A stretch of DNA of 64,000 nucleotides from Curtobacterium sp. 9128 (GTDB lineage Bacteria > Actinomycetota > Actinomycetes > Actinomycetales > Microbacteriaceae), in contig NZ_VEAF01000003.1 in assembly GCF_007673775.1 (NCBI RefSeq), forward strand, positions 186,001 through 250,000, in the 5' to 3' direction. Below the pieces are notes generated by a model. The model made no database searches, was not told where the DNA came from, and worked only from the letters and a program-made list of their open reading frames with translations. The position numbers and the translations under genes were made by a program. Shown here piece by piece: positions 29,116 to 37,145 of this stretch. Position 1 is the first letter of the stretch, and every line of letters starts with the position of its first letter.

Positions 29116-29706
29116 CTACTCCTTGACGAGCACGACCTCGTCGAGCGGGATGCGGGTACGGGGTGCGACCTCGCGCGCTGCGGCCTTCTCGTCGAGCTGC
29201 GACGGGTCCGCGACGGTGCCGATCGCCGTGACCGTGAACGGCACGAAGCGCTCCGGCAGGTCGAACGCCGCAGCGATCCCGGCGGCGTCGATGCCCGCCA
29301 TCTGGTGCACGTGCAGGCCCTCGGCGTGCGCCTGGACCGTCAGCGCGGCGATCGCCTGGCCGAGGTCGTACTCGGCGAAGCGTCGGACGTCGCCCTCCTC
29401 GGACGTGGTCTCGAGGACGCCGACGACCAGGGCGCTCGCCCGGAACGCCCACGCGGCGTTGAAGCCCATCAGGTGCTCGTTGACCTTCCGGAACGTGTCC
29501 GTGCCCCGGCGACCCGCGATGAACCGGCGCGGCTGCTGGTTGCTGGCGGACGCCGCCCAGCGGGCCGCCTCGAGCACGGCGTCGAGCTGGTCGTCCGTCA
29601 TCGTCGCGGTCTCGTCGTAGGAGCGCGGGCTCCACCGCTCCTCGAGGAGCGGGACGAGCGGCTGGCTCGAGTCGGTCGAACGGGAGAGAGTCGTCGCGTT
29701 GGTCAT
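29116..29706 (-). CDS. Nitroreductase-family oxidoreductase
   Basis: 196-residue FMN-dependent NAD(P)H oxidoreductase. FMN-binding features are RWSPRSYDE, AARWAASASNQQPRRFI and DLGQAIAALTVQAHAEGLHVHQMAG. Start at 29706 (MTNATTLSRST) was chosen because upstream codons have no family counterpart. It is divergent from the AEC transporter, 92 bp apart. Substrate unknown. Confidence 0.88.
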   Translation of the reverse strand: MTNATTLSRSTDSSQPLVPLLEERWSPRSYDETATMTDDQLDAVLEAARWAASASNQQPRRFIAGRRGTDTFRKVNEHLMGFNAAWAFRASALVVGVLETTSEEGDVRRFAEYDLGQAIAALTVQAHAEGLHVHQMAGIDAAGIAAAFDLPERFVPFTVTAIGTVADPSQLDEKAAAREVAPRTRIPLDEVVLVKE

Positions 29707-29798
29707 GTCGACGACAACGATGCTCCATGCGTCTGCATTTCCGCGATGAACGACCTCACAGCGCGCCGCGAGCGCGTCCACCTGCCAGGATGGGTCTG

Positions 29799-30722
29799 AT
29801 GAGTGGCGTCCTGATCGGTTTCGCGATCATCGGCGTGATCATCGCGACCGGGTACGTCGTCGGGCGCATCGGGCTCCTCGGGCCGCACGCGCAGTTCGTC
29901 ATGAGCCGACTCGCCTTCTTCGTGCTGATGCCGTGCCTGCTGTTCCACACCATCGCGACCGCCGACATCGCCGCGCTGGTGTCGCCGATGCTCTGGGTGT
30001 CGCTGCTGAGCGCCCTCGTGGTCGCACTGGGGACCGCGCTCGTGTTCGGCCTGGCCCTCCGACGCTCCGTCGCCACGACGACCGTCGGCGCGCTCGCCGC
30101 GAGCTACGTCAACGCGAACAACATCGGGCTGCCCGTCGCCGTGTACGTGCTCGGACAGGCCACCGCCGTCGTGCCGGTCATCCTGCTGCAGCTCGTCGTG
30201 ATGGCGCCGATCGCGCTGACGGTCCTCGACGCCGCGACCGCATCAGGAGGCGGGTGGCGGCGACGCGTGCTCGGCCCGGTGACGAACCCCCTCATCATCG
30301 CGTCACTGCTCGGGTTGGTCTGCTCGGCGTTCCGGATCGAGCTGCCGACCCCGGTGCTCGAGCCCTTCTCGCTGGTCGGGGCCGCCGCCGTGCCGCTCGT
30401 GCTGCTGTCGTTCGGCATGAGCCTGCACGGGTCCACGCCGCTCCGTGACCCCGGGATCCGCACGGACGTCATCGTCGCGTCGGCGATCAAGCTCGTGGTG
30501 ATGCCCGCCGTCGCCTTCGTGCTCGCCCGGTTCGTGTTCGGGCTCGACGACCAGCAGGTGTTCGTCCTGACGACGCTCGGGGCGCTGCCCGCGGCGCAGA
30601 ACGTGTTCAACTACGCGCAGCGGTACGACGCGGCGGTCCCCGTGGCGCGGGACGTCGTGCTCATCTCGACGCTCGGTGCGGTACCCGTGCTCGTCGGGGT
30701 CGCCGCGCTCCTGCACCCGTAG
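29799..30722 (+). CDS. AEC-family transporter
   Basis: 307-residue auxin-efflux-carrier-type permease with about ten TM helices in two halves. GYVVGRIGLLGPHAQFVMSRLAFFVLMPCLLFHTIA (first part) and SYVNANNIGLPVAVYVLG show the broken-helix Asn/Pro features of the family. Bacterial members export dicarboxylates or similar anions. ATG 29799 has AGGA 8 nt upstream; ATG 29790 is the alternative. Confidence 0.88.
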   Translation: MSGVLIGFAIIGVIIATGYVVGRIGLLGPHAQFVMSRLAFFVLMPCLLFHTIATADIAALVSPMLWVSLLSALVVALGTALVFGLALRRSVATTTVGALAASYVNANNIGLPVAVYVLGQATAVVPVILLQLVVMAPIALTVLDAATASGGGWRRRVLGPVTNPLIIASLLGLVCSAFRIELPTPVLEPFSLVGAAAVPLVLLSFGMSLHGSTPLRDPGIRTDVIVASAIKLVVMPAVAFVLARFVFGLDDQQVFVLTTLGALPAAQNVFNYAQRYDAAVPVARDVVLISTLGAVPVLVGVAALLHP

Positions 30723-30767
30723 GGGCGTGGCGCGCGGGAGCGGGGTGGGGCGGGGTCGGGGCGGGGT

Positions 30768-30857
30768 CGAGGTTCCGTAAGTTCGGCACCTCGCACGTCG
30801 AGGTTCCAGAATTCTCGGACCGCGGCGTCGCCCACGCGGCGAGTCGTGGAACCTCGG
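30768..30857. repeat. CGAGGTTCC repeat cluster, locus 2, in a 348-bp gene-free gap
   Basis: The gap 30723-31070 has no gene. It holds a full 26-bp unit (30768-30793, CGAGGTTCCG-N6-CGGCACCTCG), a partial copy at 30799 and an inverted copy CGAGTCGTGGAACCTCG at 30840, then three copies of CGAGTGGTC (near 30864, 30888, 30919) and GC-rich tandem-like sequence. No transposase or terminator is seen. Confidence 0.75.
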
Positions 30858-31070
30858 CGGGGTCGAGTGGTCGAAGTTCGGCGGGGCCGAGTGGTCACGA
30901 CACCCCGCGCGTTGGACGCCGAGTGGTCGGTACTCGTCGGACGGAGAGGTCGCGGGCGACGTTCCTCGACCGGTCGGCGGAGGTGAGCGGGATGTCGTGA
31001 CAAGTCGGGCAGGCGGGCGACGGGTGACGGCGCCGGGCAGCGGGCGACGGGCGCCGGAGCGGGTCCGGCG

Positions 31071-31907
31071 TCAGAAGATCATCGGACGGTCGTCGTCGAG
31101 GGACGTCTCGAGGTCGAGGTCCACGACGACCGGCACGTGGTCGCTCGGGGCGTCGCCCTTGCGCTCGTCACGGTGGATCGACGCACCGGTGACGGCGTCC
31201 GCGAAGCCCTGCGAGCCCATCACGAAGTCGATGCGCATGCCCTCGCCCCGGGGGAAGCGCAGCTGCTTGTAGTCCCAGTACGTGTACCCGCTCGGCACGA
31301 GGGGCCGGACGACGTCCTGGAGTCCCCGCGCCTCGAACTCCCGGAAGGCGGCCCGCTCCGGCTCGGTGACGTGGGTGTGCCCCTCGAACACGGAGACGTC
31401 CCACACGTCGGAGTCGAGCGGCGCCACGTTCCAGTCGCCCATCAGCGCGAGCTTGAGGTCGGGGTCGGCGTCGAGCCACTCGGTGGTGCGGTCGGCCAGC
31501 TGCGCGAGCCAGTCGAGCTTGTACGTGTAGTGCGGGTCGCCGATCTCCCGGCCGTTCGGGACGTACAGGCTCCAGAGCCGGACGTCCTCGACGGTGACCC
31601 CGATCGCCCGGGCCTCGACGGGCAGGTCCGGCCCCTCGTGGCCCTTGAGGAACCCGGGCTGGCCGGGGAAGTCCCGCGTGACGTCCTCCATCGGCAGGCG
31701 GCTCGCGAAGGCGACGCCGTTCCACTGGTTCAGGCCGTGCGCCTCGACCTGGTAGCCGGCAGCCTCGAACGCCTCGGTCGGGAACTGCTCGGGCTTGCAC
31801 TTGATCTCCTGCATGCCGAGGACGTCGACGTCCTCGCGGACGAGCCAGTCGACGACACGGCCGACTCGGGTGCGGACGGAGTTCACGTTCCAGGTCGCGA
31901 CGCGCAT
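31071..31907 (-). CDS. xth: Exodeoxyribonuclease III / AP endonuclease
   Basis: DNA-repair nuclease of the ExoIII/APE1 family, 278 residues. MRVATWNVNSVRTR with catalytic Asn, GMQEIKCKPEQFP with the metal-binding Glu, SLYVPNGREIGD, LMGDWNVAPLDSDVWD, RIDFVMGSQ and the catalytic SDHVPVVVDL. Full length and intact. Follows the STAND gene on the same strand, 68 bp apart, with no clear terminator between. Confidence 0.94.
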   Translation of the reverse strand: MRVATWNVNSVRTRVGRVVDWLVREDVDVLGMQEIKCKPEQFPTEAFEAAGYQVEAHGLNQWNGVAFASRLPMEDVTRDFPGQPGFLKGHEGPDLPVEARAIGVTVEDVRLWSLYVPNGREIGDPHYTYKLDWLAQLADRTTEWLDADPDLKLALMGDWNVAPLDSDVWDVSVFEGHTHVTEPERAAFREFEARGLQDVVRPLVPSGYTYWDYKQLRFPRGEGMRIDFVMGSQGFADAVTGASIHRDERKGDAPSDHVPVVVDLDLETSLDDDRPMIF

Positions 31908-31975
31908 GGGATCGAACCTACCGGGCGGGACATCGGAGCCGCTCGGTCGCAGGGGGCGTTGCCGTGACCGGCAGC

Positions 31976-34918
31976 TCAGCGCAGCTGTCGGAGCAGCGTT
32001 GCAGCGACCTCTGGATCGAACTCGGCAGCGGCGATCCTCTGGGCGAGCTCTCCCCGCCGCCGTTCGAGCTCGGCTTGGTCCGACCGGCCGGACTTCCGGT
32101 CGAGGTCGAGCACGTTCACTTCGGTGCCGGCCGCCAACTCGGTGAACTCGCTCGACGGCGACCGGTAGAAGCGCAGCGCCGAACGCAGGGCCGCGTGTGC
32201 CCGGACCTCGTCGTGGAGTCGGATGTACACGAGGGCGAGCCGCGTGTCGTCGATCGCGGTGTCCCCACTCGGATCTCCGAAGACCTGGGCGTCGATCGCC
32301 CGCGCTCGCCGGAACCGGCGGAGCGCCACCGTCAGCTGCGCAGCGGCGCTCGGCCCCTCGCCTCGCCGCTGGTCGATCCAGATGCTCGCACGTGTGAGGT
32401 GGACGTCGCCCTGAGCGAAGAGGACCGACGCCATGTCCCTGCTCGATGCGGAGTCCGGCTCGAGCAGGGCGACGGCGCGCGCCAGGACCCGCTCAGCCTC
32501 GTCCAGATGTCCGTCCCCGTGATCGGGATCGAGCTCCGCGCGCTTGATCGAGAGGCGACCGAGATGGAGGTACGGGATCGCCGCGAAGCGGTGGGTACCG
32601 CCACCGGCACGCTCGTAGATCGCCACCGAGTCCTCGAGACGTGCTTCCGCTTCCTCGAGTTCGCCGGCGTCGAGTTGCGCCCACCCGAGGTCGTTGAGCT
32701 TCGCCGCGTACAGGGTCGAGTCCTCACCGGTCGTCCGCCGGGCGTACTCGGCGCGCTCACGGAGGATGGGGACGGCCCGCTCCGGGCGACCAGCGGCGAG
32801 GTGTGCGTGACTCAGCGTCTCGCGCAGGAGGTCCTGGTGCCCCGGATCGGCGTCGACGGAGAGCAGCGGCTCCAGGAGTGCCACGGCTGCGCCGGGAGCG
32901 AGTTGTTCCGCCCTGATCAAGGCGCGGTGGATCGCGACCACGCCGCCGACCTCCTCGCCGAAGCGCTCTTCCAGCTCGTCCACTGCCCGCAACGCATCCG
33001 AGTACCGGCTCCGCCACTCCAAGCCCAGGATCCGGGAGATCAGGGCGTCCATGACCGCCGCAGTGTTGCCGACGCCCACTCCCAGCGCGAGGGCACCACT
33101 CAGGACCTCGTCGGCTTCGGTCATGCGACCCTCGTGTGTGAGGAACGCCCCCTCGAGACCCATGAGCGTGGCGCGCGCGACCTCGGGGGACGTCGTCTGG
33201 TCGACGAGCGCCCCAGCAGCCTGGAAGGCACTCCGGAACCCGCTCGCCCGACTGAGGTTCACCGCGGTCCTGGCCAGGTCGGTGAAGATCGTGAAGTCCT
33301 CATCGGGTGACTGGCCAGCAGCGCGCACGAGCATCGGGACGGACGGAGCGAAGCTGTCGAAGGCGATCGCCTGTCTGGTCCCGGACGACAGGAGCAGCAT
33401 GTCGAGGGCGGTCCTGCAGCCGTCGCGGACCGAGTCGGCGGTGGCGGGTCCGTGCAGTCGGGCAACCAGCGAATGGCATCGGACGACACCGCTGTCCTCC
33501 GTCTCCACCAGCCCGACGGCACGCAGCGCAGCCAGCGCGTCGTCGACCGCGAAGACCGCGTCCCCGTCGGGCTGCACCGCCGCCAGGAGGAGCTGCCGCG
33601 GGATGCCGACGTCACCGCAGACGGCGATCATCGCCAGGACCGCTCCGGACTCGCGGTGCAGGGCGACGGCACGGGCGAGGTTCTGCGCGAACGTCAGGGC
33701 GAACGAGTCCGGGTGGTCACGTGGTGCGAAGCGTTCGAGTACCGCAGTGGTGTCACCGCGGAGTCGGTCGAGCACGTCGGCAGCGGAGAGTCGGGTCGAC
33801 CGCATGTAGGACGCGACCTGCTGCAGCACCAGCGGCGACCCGCCCACGAAGGTCGCGAGATCGTCGAGGTCTTCGCCGTCCTGTCCGTCGACACCCGCGA
33901 GCTGTCGGAGCAGGTCCGTCGACTCGACGTGGCCCAGCGGGCTGAGCGGCACGGTCCACGCCCGTGGGAGGTCGAGGTCCGACTGCGCGGTCATGATGAG
34001 CGACGTCCCCGCGGCCGCAGCCACGTCGAACGGTTCCACGTCCTCGGCTCGTTCGACTCCGTCGAGGACGATGAGGCAGTCGCCGCTGGTGGAGACGGCC
34101 GCCATCAGGGCGGCGATCGGGTCTTCGGTGTCATCGAGGCCGTTCGACGTCAGAGCCGCCGCGCAGTCGGCCTGCAGCGTCCGCCGGTCCCCGGCGCGGA
34201 GCCAGAAGACCGTCCGGTCACTGCCTCGAGCAACCGCACGTGCGACCGCGGACTTGCCGTTCCCTGGGCCCCCGACGACGACACACCGCGCGTGCTGGTC
34301 GAGAGCGATCCGCACGGCGCCCTCGGCGGTTGGCCGCTCCTGGTAGTGGCCGCCGCCCTCCCGGTCGTTCTTCCGGAGTCCGAAGCCCTGGAGTCCACGA
34401 CCCTGCTCGGAGGGCCCGTGTCCTCGTCGGCCGCCGTCGTGATCGGGGTGCCCAGAGGGGTCGACGGGGAGGGGGGTCAGTTGCGCGAGGAGGAGCGCGG
34501 GCAGCAGCGGGCTGCCGCTCTTCCGTGCGTCGCGCCGGAGGCGGAGGTCGAGCGCGTCGGCGAAGTCGTTCCCGAACCGATGGAGGTCGAGCGCACCGAG
34601 CTCGAGTCCCTCGGTCGCGCGGACGACCCGGCGGACGACCTCGGCCCATCGCGGTCGCGCGTGGCCGAGTCCGTGCCGTGTGACCGTCTCCGAGAAGAAC
34701 AGCTCCTCGGGGCGTCCGGCCGCGAGGACCGCTTCGGAGATGACCGTGGCCATGGCGGAGGCGTCGCGCAGCTGCTCGGCGGCAGCGTCCTCCACCGCGT
34801 CGACGATGCACGGAGTCAGGGCGCGTCCGAGGGCTCCCCGACTGAGACTGGTGCGCACCAGACCGGTCGCCGCCGTCGCGAGACCCTTCCCCGCGGCCCC
34901 CGCCGCCACTTCCAACAC
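31976..34918 (-). CDS. STAND NTPase (NB-ARC-like) with C-terminal TPR region
   Basis: Very large signal-transduction ATPase, 980 residues. An unrecognised, largely helical N-terminal domain (1-150) and a Gly/His-rich linker (152-195) precede the nucleotide-binding core: Walker A GGPGNGKS 216-223, Walker B CLIVLDGVE 281-289, and the GxP helix GGSPLVLQQ 359-367. The winged-helix-like region follows, and from about 570 to the end come TPR-type helical hairpins (SRYSDALRAVDELEERFGEE; TLYAAKLNDLGWAQLDAGEL; AEARLEDSVAIYERAGG). Such proteins sense a ligand with the repeats and fire through the N-domain; some defend against phage, others regulate transcription. No partner gene is adjacent. Start GTG 34918 is not certain; 34909 is close to GAGG. 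Confidence 0.82.
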   Translation of the reverse strand: MLEVAAGAAGKGLATAATGLVRTSLSRGALGRALTPCIVDAVEDAAAEQLRDASAMATVISEAVLAAGRPEELFFSETVTRHGLGHARPRWAEVVRRVVRATEGLELGALDLHRFGNDFADALDLRLRRDARKSGSPLLPALLLAQLTPLPVDPSGHPDHDGGRRGHGPSEQGRGLQGFGLRKNDREGGGHYQERPTAEGAVRIALDQHARCVVVGGPGNGKSAVARAVARGSDRTVFWLRAGDRRTLQADCAAALTSNGLDDTEDPIAALMAAVSTSGDCLIVLDGVERAEDVEPFDVAAAAGTSLIMTAQSDLDLPRAWTVPLSPLGHVESTDLLRQLAGVDGQDGEDLDDLATFVGGSPLVLQQVASYMRSTRLSAADVLDRLRGDTTAVLERFAPRDHPDSFALTFAQNLARAVALHRESGAVLAMIAVCGDVGIPRQLLLAAVQPDGDAVFAVDDALAALRAVGLVETEDSGVVRCHSLVARLHGPATADSVRDGCRTALDMLLLSSGTRQAIAFDSFAPSVPMLVRAAGQSPDEDFTIFTDLARTAVNLSRASGFRSAFQAAGALVDQTTSPEVARATLMGLEGAFLTHEGRMTEADEVLSGALALGVGVGNTAAVMDALISRILGLEWRSRYSDALRAVDELEERFGEEVGGVVAIHRALIRAEQLAPGAAVALLEPLLSVDADPGHQDLLRETLSHAHLAAGRPERAVPILRERAEYARRTTGEDSTLYAAKLNDLGWAQLDAGELEEAEARLEDSVAIYERAGGGTHRFAAIPYLHLGRLSIKRAELDPDHGDGHLDEAERVLARAVALLEPDSASSRDMASVLFAQGDVHLTRASIWIDQRRGEGPSAAAQLTVALRRFRRARAIDAQVFGDPSGDTAIDDTRLALVYIRLHDEVRAHAALRSALRFYRSPSSEFTELAAGTEVNVLDLDRKSGRSDQAELERRRGELAQRIAAAEFDPEVAATLLRQLR

Positions 34919-34974
34919 GTCCTCACGGTATCGCGGGTCGGTCCCGTCCCGGCCCGAGGTGACAGGATCGAGTC

Positions 34975-35742
34975 GTGTCGTCGATCAGCGCAGAGCCGAC
35001 TCCGGAAGCGCCGGTGCCCGCCGCCCTCAGCGCGGTGATCGAAGGTCGCCCGGCCGTCCCCGTCTGGGTGAACGAGATCGGCGGCATGACCTTCCGCATC
35101 GGCGGTGACGGCAGCGTCGGCATCGCCGAGGAGTACGTCAAGTGGGTACCGACTCGCTACGCCGCGTGGATCGCCGACGAGGCAGCCCGACTGGCGTGGG
35201 CAGGGCGGTGGCTCCGCGTGCCGGAGGTCCTCGACCACGACGCCGACGAGGACGGCGCCTGGCTCCGGACCCGGGCGCTCCCGGGATGGAGCGCCGTCGA
35301 CCCCCGCTGGCGCGACGAGCCCCGCACGGCGGTGGTCGCCGTGGCCGAGGGTCTCCGGGCCCTGCATGACACCCTGCCCGTCGAGGACTGCCCGTTCACG
35401 TGGTCGACCGCCGACCGTGCTGCGCGAGCCGCTGCCGTCGGTGCCGATCCCGCAGCGCTCGGCCCCGAACCGCCCACCGACCGGATCGTGGTGTGCCACG
35501 GCGACCCCTGCACGCCGAACACCCTGATCGGAGCGGACCGTCGCTGGTACGGCCACGTGGACCTCGGGGCGCTCGGGGTCGCCGACCGCTGGGCCGACAT
35601 CGCCGTGGCGACGATGGCGCTCGGGTGGAACCACGGTCCGGGGTGGGAGCAGCTGTTCCACGAGGCGTACGGCGTCCCGTTCGACCCCGAGCGCACCGCC
35701 TGGTACCGGGCGCTCTGGGACCTCGACGACGACGGGGTCTAG
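34975..35742 (+). CDS. APH(3')-like phosphotransferase
   Basis: 255-residue kinase-like enzyme of the aminoglycoside 3'-phosphotransferase fold. Catalytic loop VVCHGDPCTPNTLI (HGD with the metal Asn), metal motif GHVDLGALGVADRWADIAVA, and N-lobe segment GGDGSVGIAEEYVKWVP with the ATP lysine. The motif LGVADRWADIA is that of true APH(3') enzymes, so intrinsic aminoglycoside phosphorylation is possible but untested. GTG 34975. It diverges from the STAND gene by 56 bp and its stop codon overlaps that of the M23 gene. Confidence 0.82.
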   Translation: MSSISAEPTPEAPVPAALSAVIEGRPAVPVWVNEIGGMTFRIGGDGSVGIAEEYVKWVPTRYAAWIADEAARLAWAGRWLRVPEVLDHDADEDGAWLRTRALPGWSAVDPRWRDEPRTAVVAVAEGLRALHDTLPVEDCPFTWSTADRAARAAAVGADPAALGPEPPTDRIVVCHGDPCTPNTLIGADRRWYGHVDLGALGVADRWADIAVATMALGWNHGPGWEQLFHEAYGVPFDPERTAWYRALWDLDDDGV

Positions 35743-37052
35743 AACCCCACGCCGCGCGCCGCCATGAACGACACCGGATTGGTCGTCCCGCCGCCGACGT
35801 GGGTCTCGTAGTGCAGGTGGCACCCGGTCGAGTTGCCGGTGGACCCGACCAGTGCCACGAGCGTGCCCGCTGCGACCTGCTGGCCCTTCGTCACGCGGAA
35901 CCCGCCGTTGACGATGTGTCCGTAGGCGCTCTTCACCCCGTTGCCGTGGTTGATCCGCACGTAGTTGCCGTACCCGCTGTACCAGCCGACGTACTCGACG
36001 GTGCCGGCCGACGCAGCGACGATGGCCGACGAGCAGGCGCTGCCGAGGTCGATGCCGTCGTGGAAGCTCGTCGCGCCGGTGATCGGGTGCACCCGCGTGC
36101 CGTACGAGCTGGTGATCCGACCGCCGGCGGGCCGGACCCACCCCGTGCCGGAACCGGAGCCGACGGAACCGCCGCCCCCGCCGCCGCCACCGGAACCACC
36201 GGAGGCGGCGCGTGCCGCCGCCGCTCGTGCCGCGGCCTCGGCGGCCTCGCGCGCCGCACGTTCCGCGGCGGCCTTGCGCTCCGCCTCGCCCTTGGCGAAC
36301 TCGGCTTCGGTCCGGACGCGACCCGACTTGAGGGTGGCGAGCTGGGCCTCCAGTCGGGCGCGGTTGTCCTGCTGCTCGTCGTACGCGGCCTGCGCTCGGT
36401 CGGACGCGGCCTGTGCCGCGGCCATGCGCTCCTCGGCCGCCTTCGCGAGCTCGGCCAGCGCCTCGGCCGCACGGTCCGCCTGGCTGGAGAGTGCGCGGGC
36501 GACGGCGGCGTCGGTGGTCGCGACGGTCTCGACGCGTTCCGCCTGCTCCGACAGCTTGCTCAGGGCGCCGAGGTCGTACAACAGGTCGCGGGTGTCGTCG
36601 CCACCGGCGAGCACACTCGTCGTGACGTCCGCGCCGCCGGACCTGGCCATCTGCGCCGCGAACTGTCCGGCCTGCGCGGCGCTCTCCTCGGCGACCTTCG
36701 CGTGTTCCTCGGCGTCGGTGCGGAGGGCCTGCTCCTTCTCGGCCGCTCGTTGGGCCTTGCGCTGCGCGTCGCCGTACTCGTTGCCGCGCGCCTCTGCCTC
36801 GGCCGCGGCGGTGTCTGCTTCCGTCCCCAACCGCCCGATCAGCCCCTCGATGTCGGAGATCTGGTTGTTCTTGGCGGCTTCCTGCCCACGGGCGGCGAGG
36901 ACGTCGTCCCACGAGGGGTAGGTGGCCGCCGACGCCGGGGGAGCATCGAGCACCAGCGTGCCGGTGAGACCGAGCAGGGCGAACCCCGTCACGACCAGGC
37001 GCAGACGCAGGGCGGCAACGGAGTGCGTGGGGCGGGGGGCAGAGCGAGTCAT
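35739..37052 (-). CDS. Secreted M23 peptidase with coiled-coil domain
   Basis: Peptidoglycan hydrolase or hydrolase activator, 437 residues. Signal peptide (LVVTGFALLGLTGTLVLDAPPASA), long Ala/Glu-rich coiled coil (about 50-285), a Gly/Ser linker, then the LytM domain with zinc ligands in FHDGIDLGSAC and HLHYETHVGGG. Similar in layout to EnvC/RipA-type cell-separation proteins. The zinc motifs are complete, so it is probably active. The Gly run SGGSGGGGGGGGSVG marks the linker. Confidence 0.92.
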   Translation of the reverse strand: MTRSAPRPTHSVAALRLRLVVTGFALLGLTGTLVLDAPPASAATYPSWDDVLAARGQEAAKNNQISDIEGLIGRLGTEADTAAAEAEARGNEYGDAQRKAQRAAEKEQALRTDAEEHAKVAEESAAQAGQFAAQMARSGGADVTTSVLAGGDDTRDLLYDLGALSKLSEQAERVETVATTDAAVARALSSQADRAAEALAELAKAAEERMAAAQAASDRAQAAYDEQQDNRARLEAQLATLKSGRVRTEAEFAKGEAERKAAAERAAREAAEAAARAAAARAASGGSGGGGGGGGSVGSGSGTGWVRPAGGRITSSYGTRVHPITGATSFHDGIDLGSACSSAIVAASAGTVEYVGWYSGYGNYVRINHGNGVKSAYGHIVNGGFRVTKGQQVAAGTLVALVGSTGNSTGCHLHYETHVGGGTTNPVSFMAARGVGF

Positions 37053-37058
37053 CGTGCA

Positions 37059-37084
37059 CGAGCCTATACATCCGTACAGGCTCG
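37059..37084. promoter_or_regulatory. Inverted repeat in the M23 gene promoter
   Basis: CGAGCCT (37059-37065) and AGGCTCG (37078-37084) with further TAC/GTA pairing inside. On the minus strand it overlaps TATAGG, a likely -10 for the M23 gene. Possible operator. Confidence 0.45.
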
Positions 37085-37145
37085 ACGAGGACCCGACGCT
37101 CCGGCTGTGGAGAACTGCGACGCGGAGGAACGGGTGTGGAGGAGC

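Noticed and set aside
30723-31070. Possible insertion sequence or CRISPR array in the repeat-rich gap
   Set aside because: Repeats are unequal in spacing and partly inverted, no cas or transposase gene is present, and no target-site duplication was found.
31976-34918. Reading the plus-strand frames (448, 528 codons) as genes opposite the STAND protein
   Set aside because: The minus-strand product has Walker motifs and TPRs; the plus-strand products have no coherent motifs.
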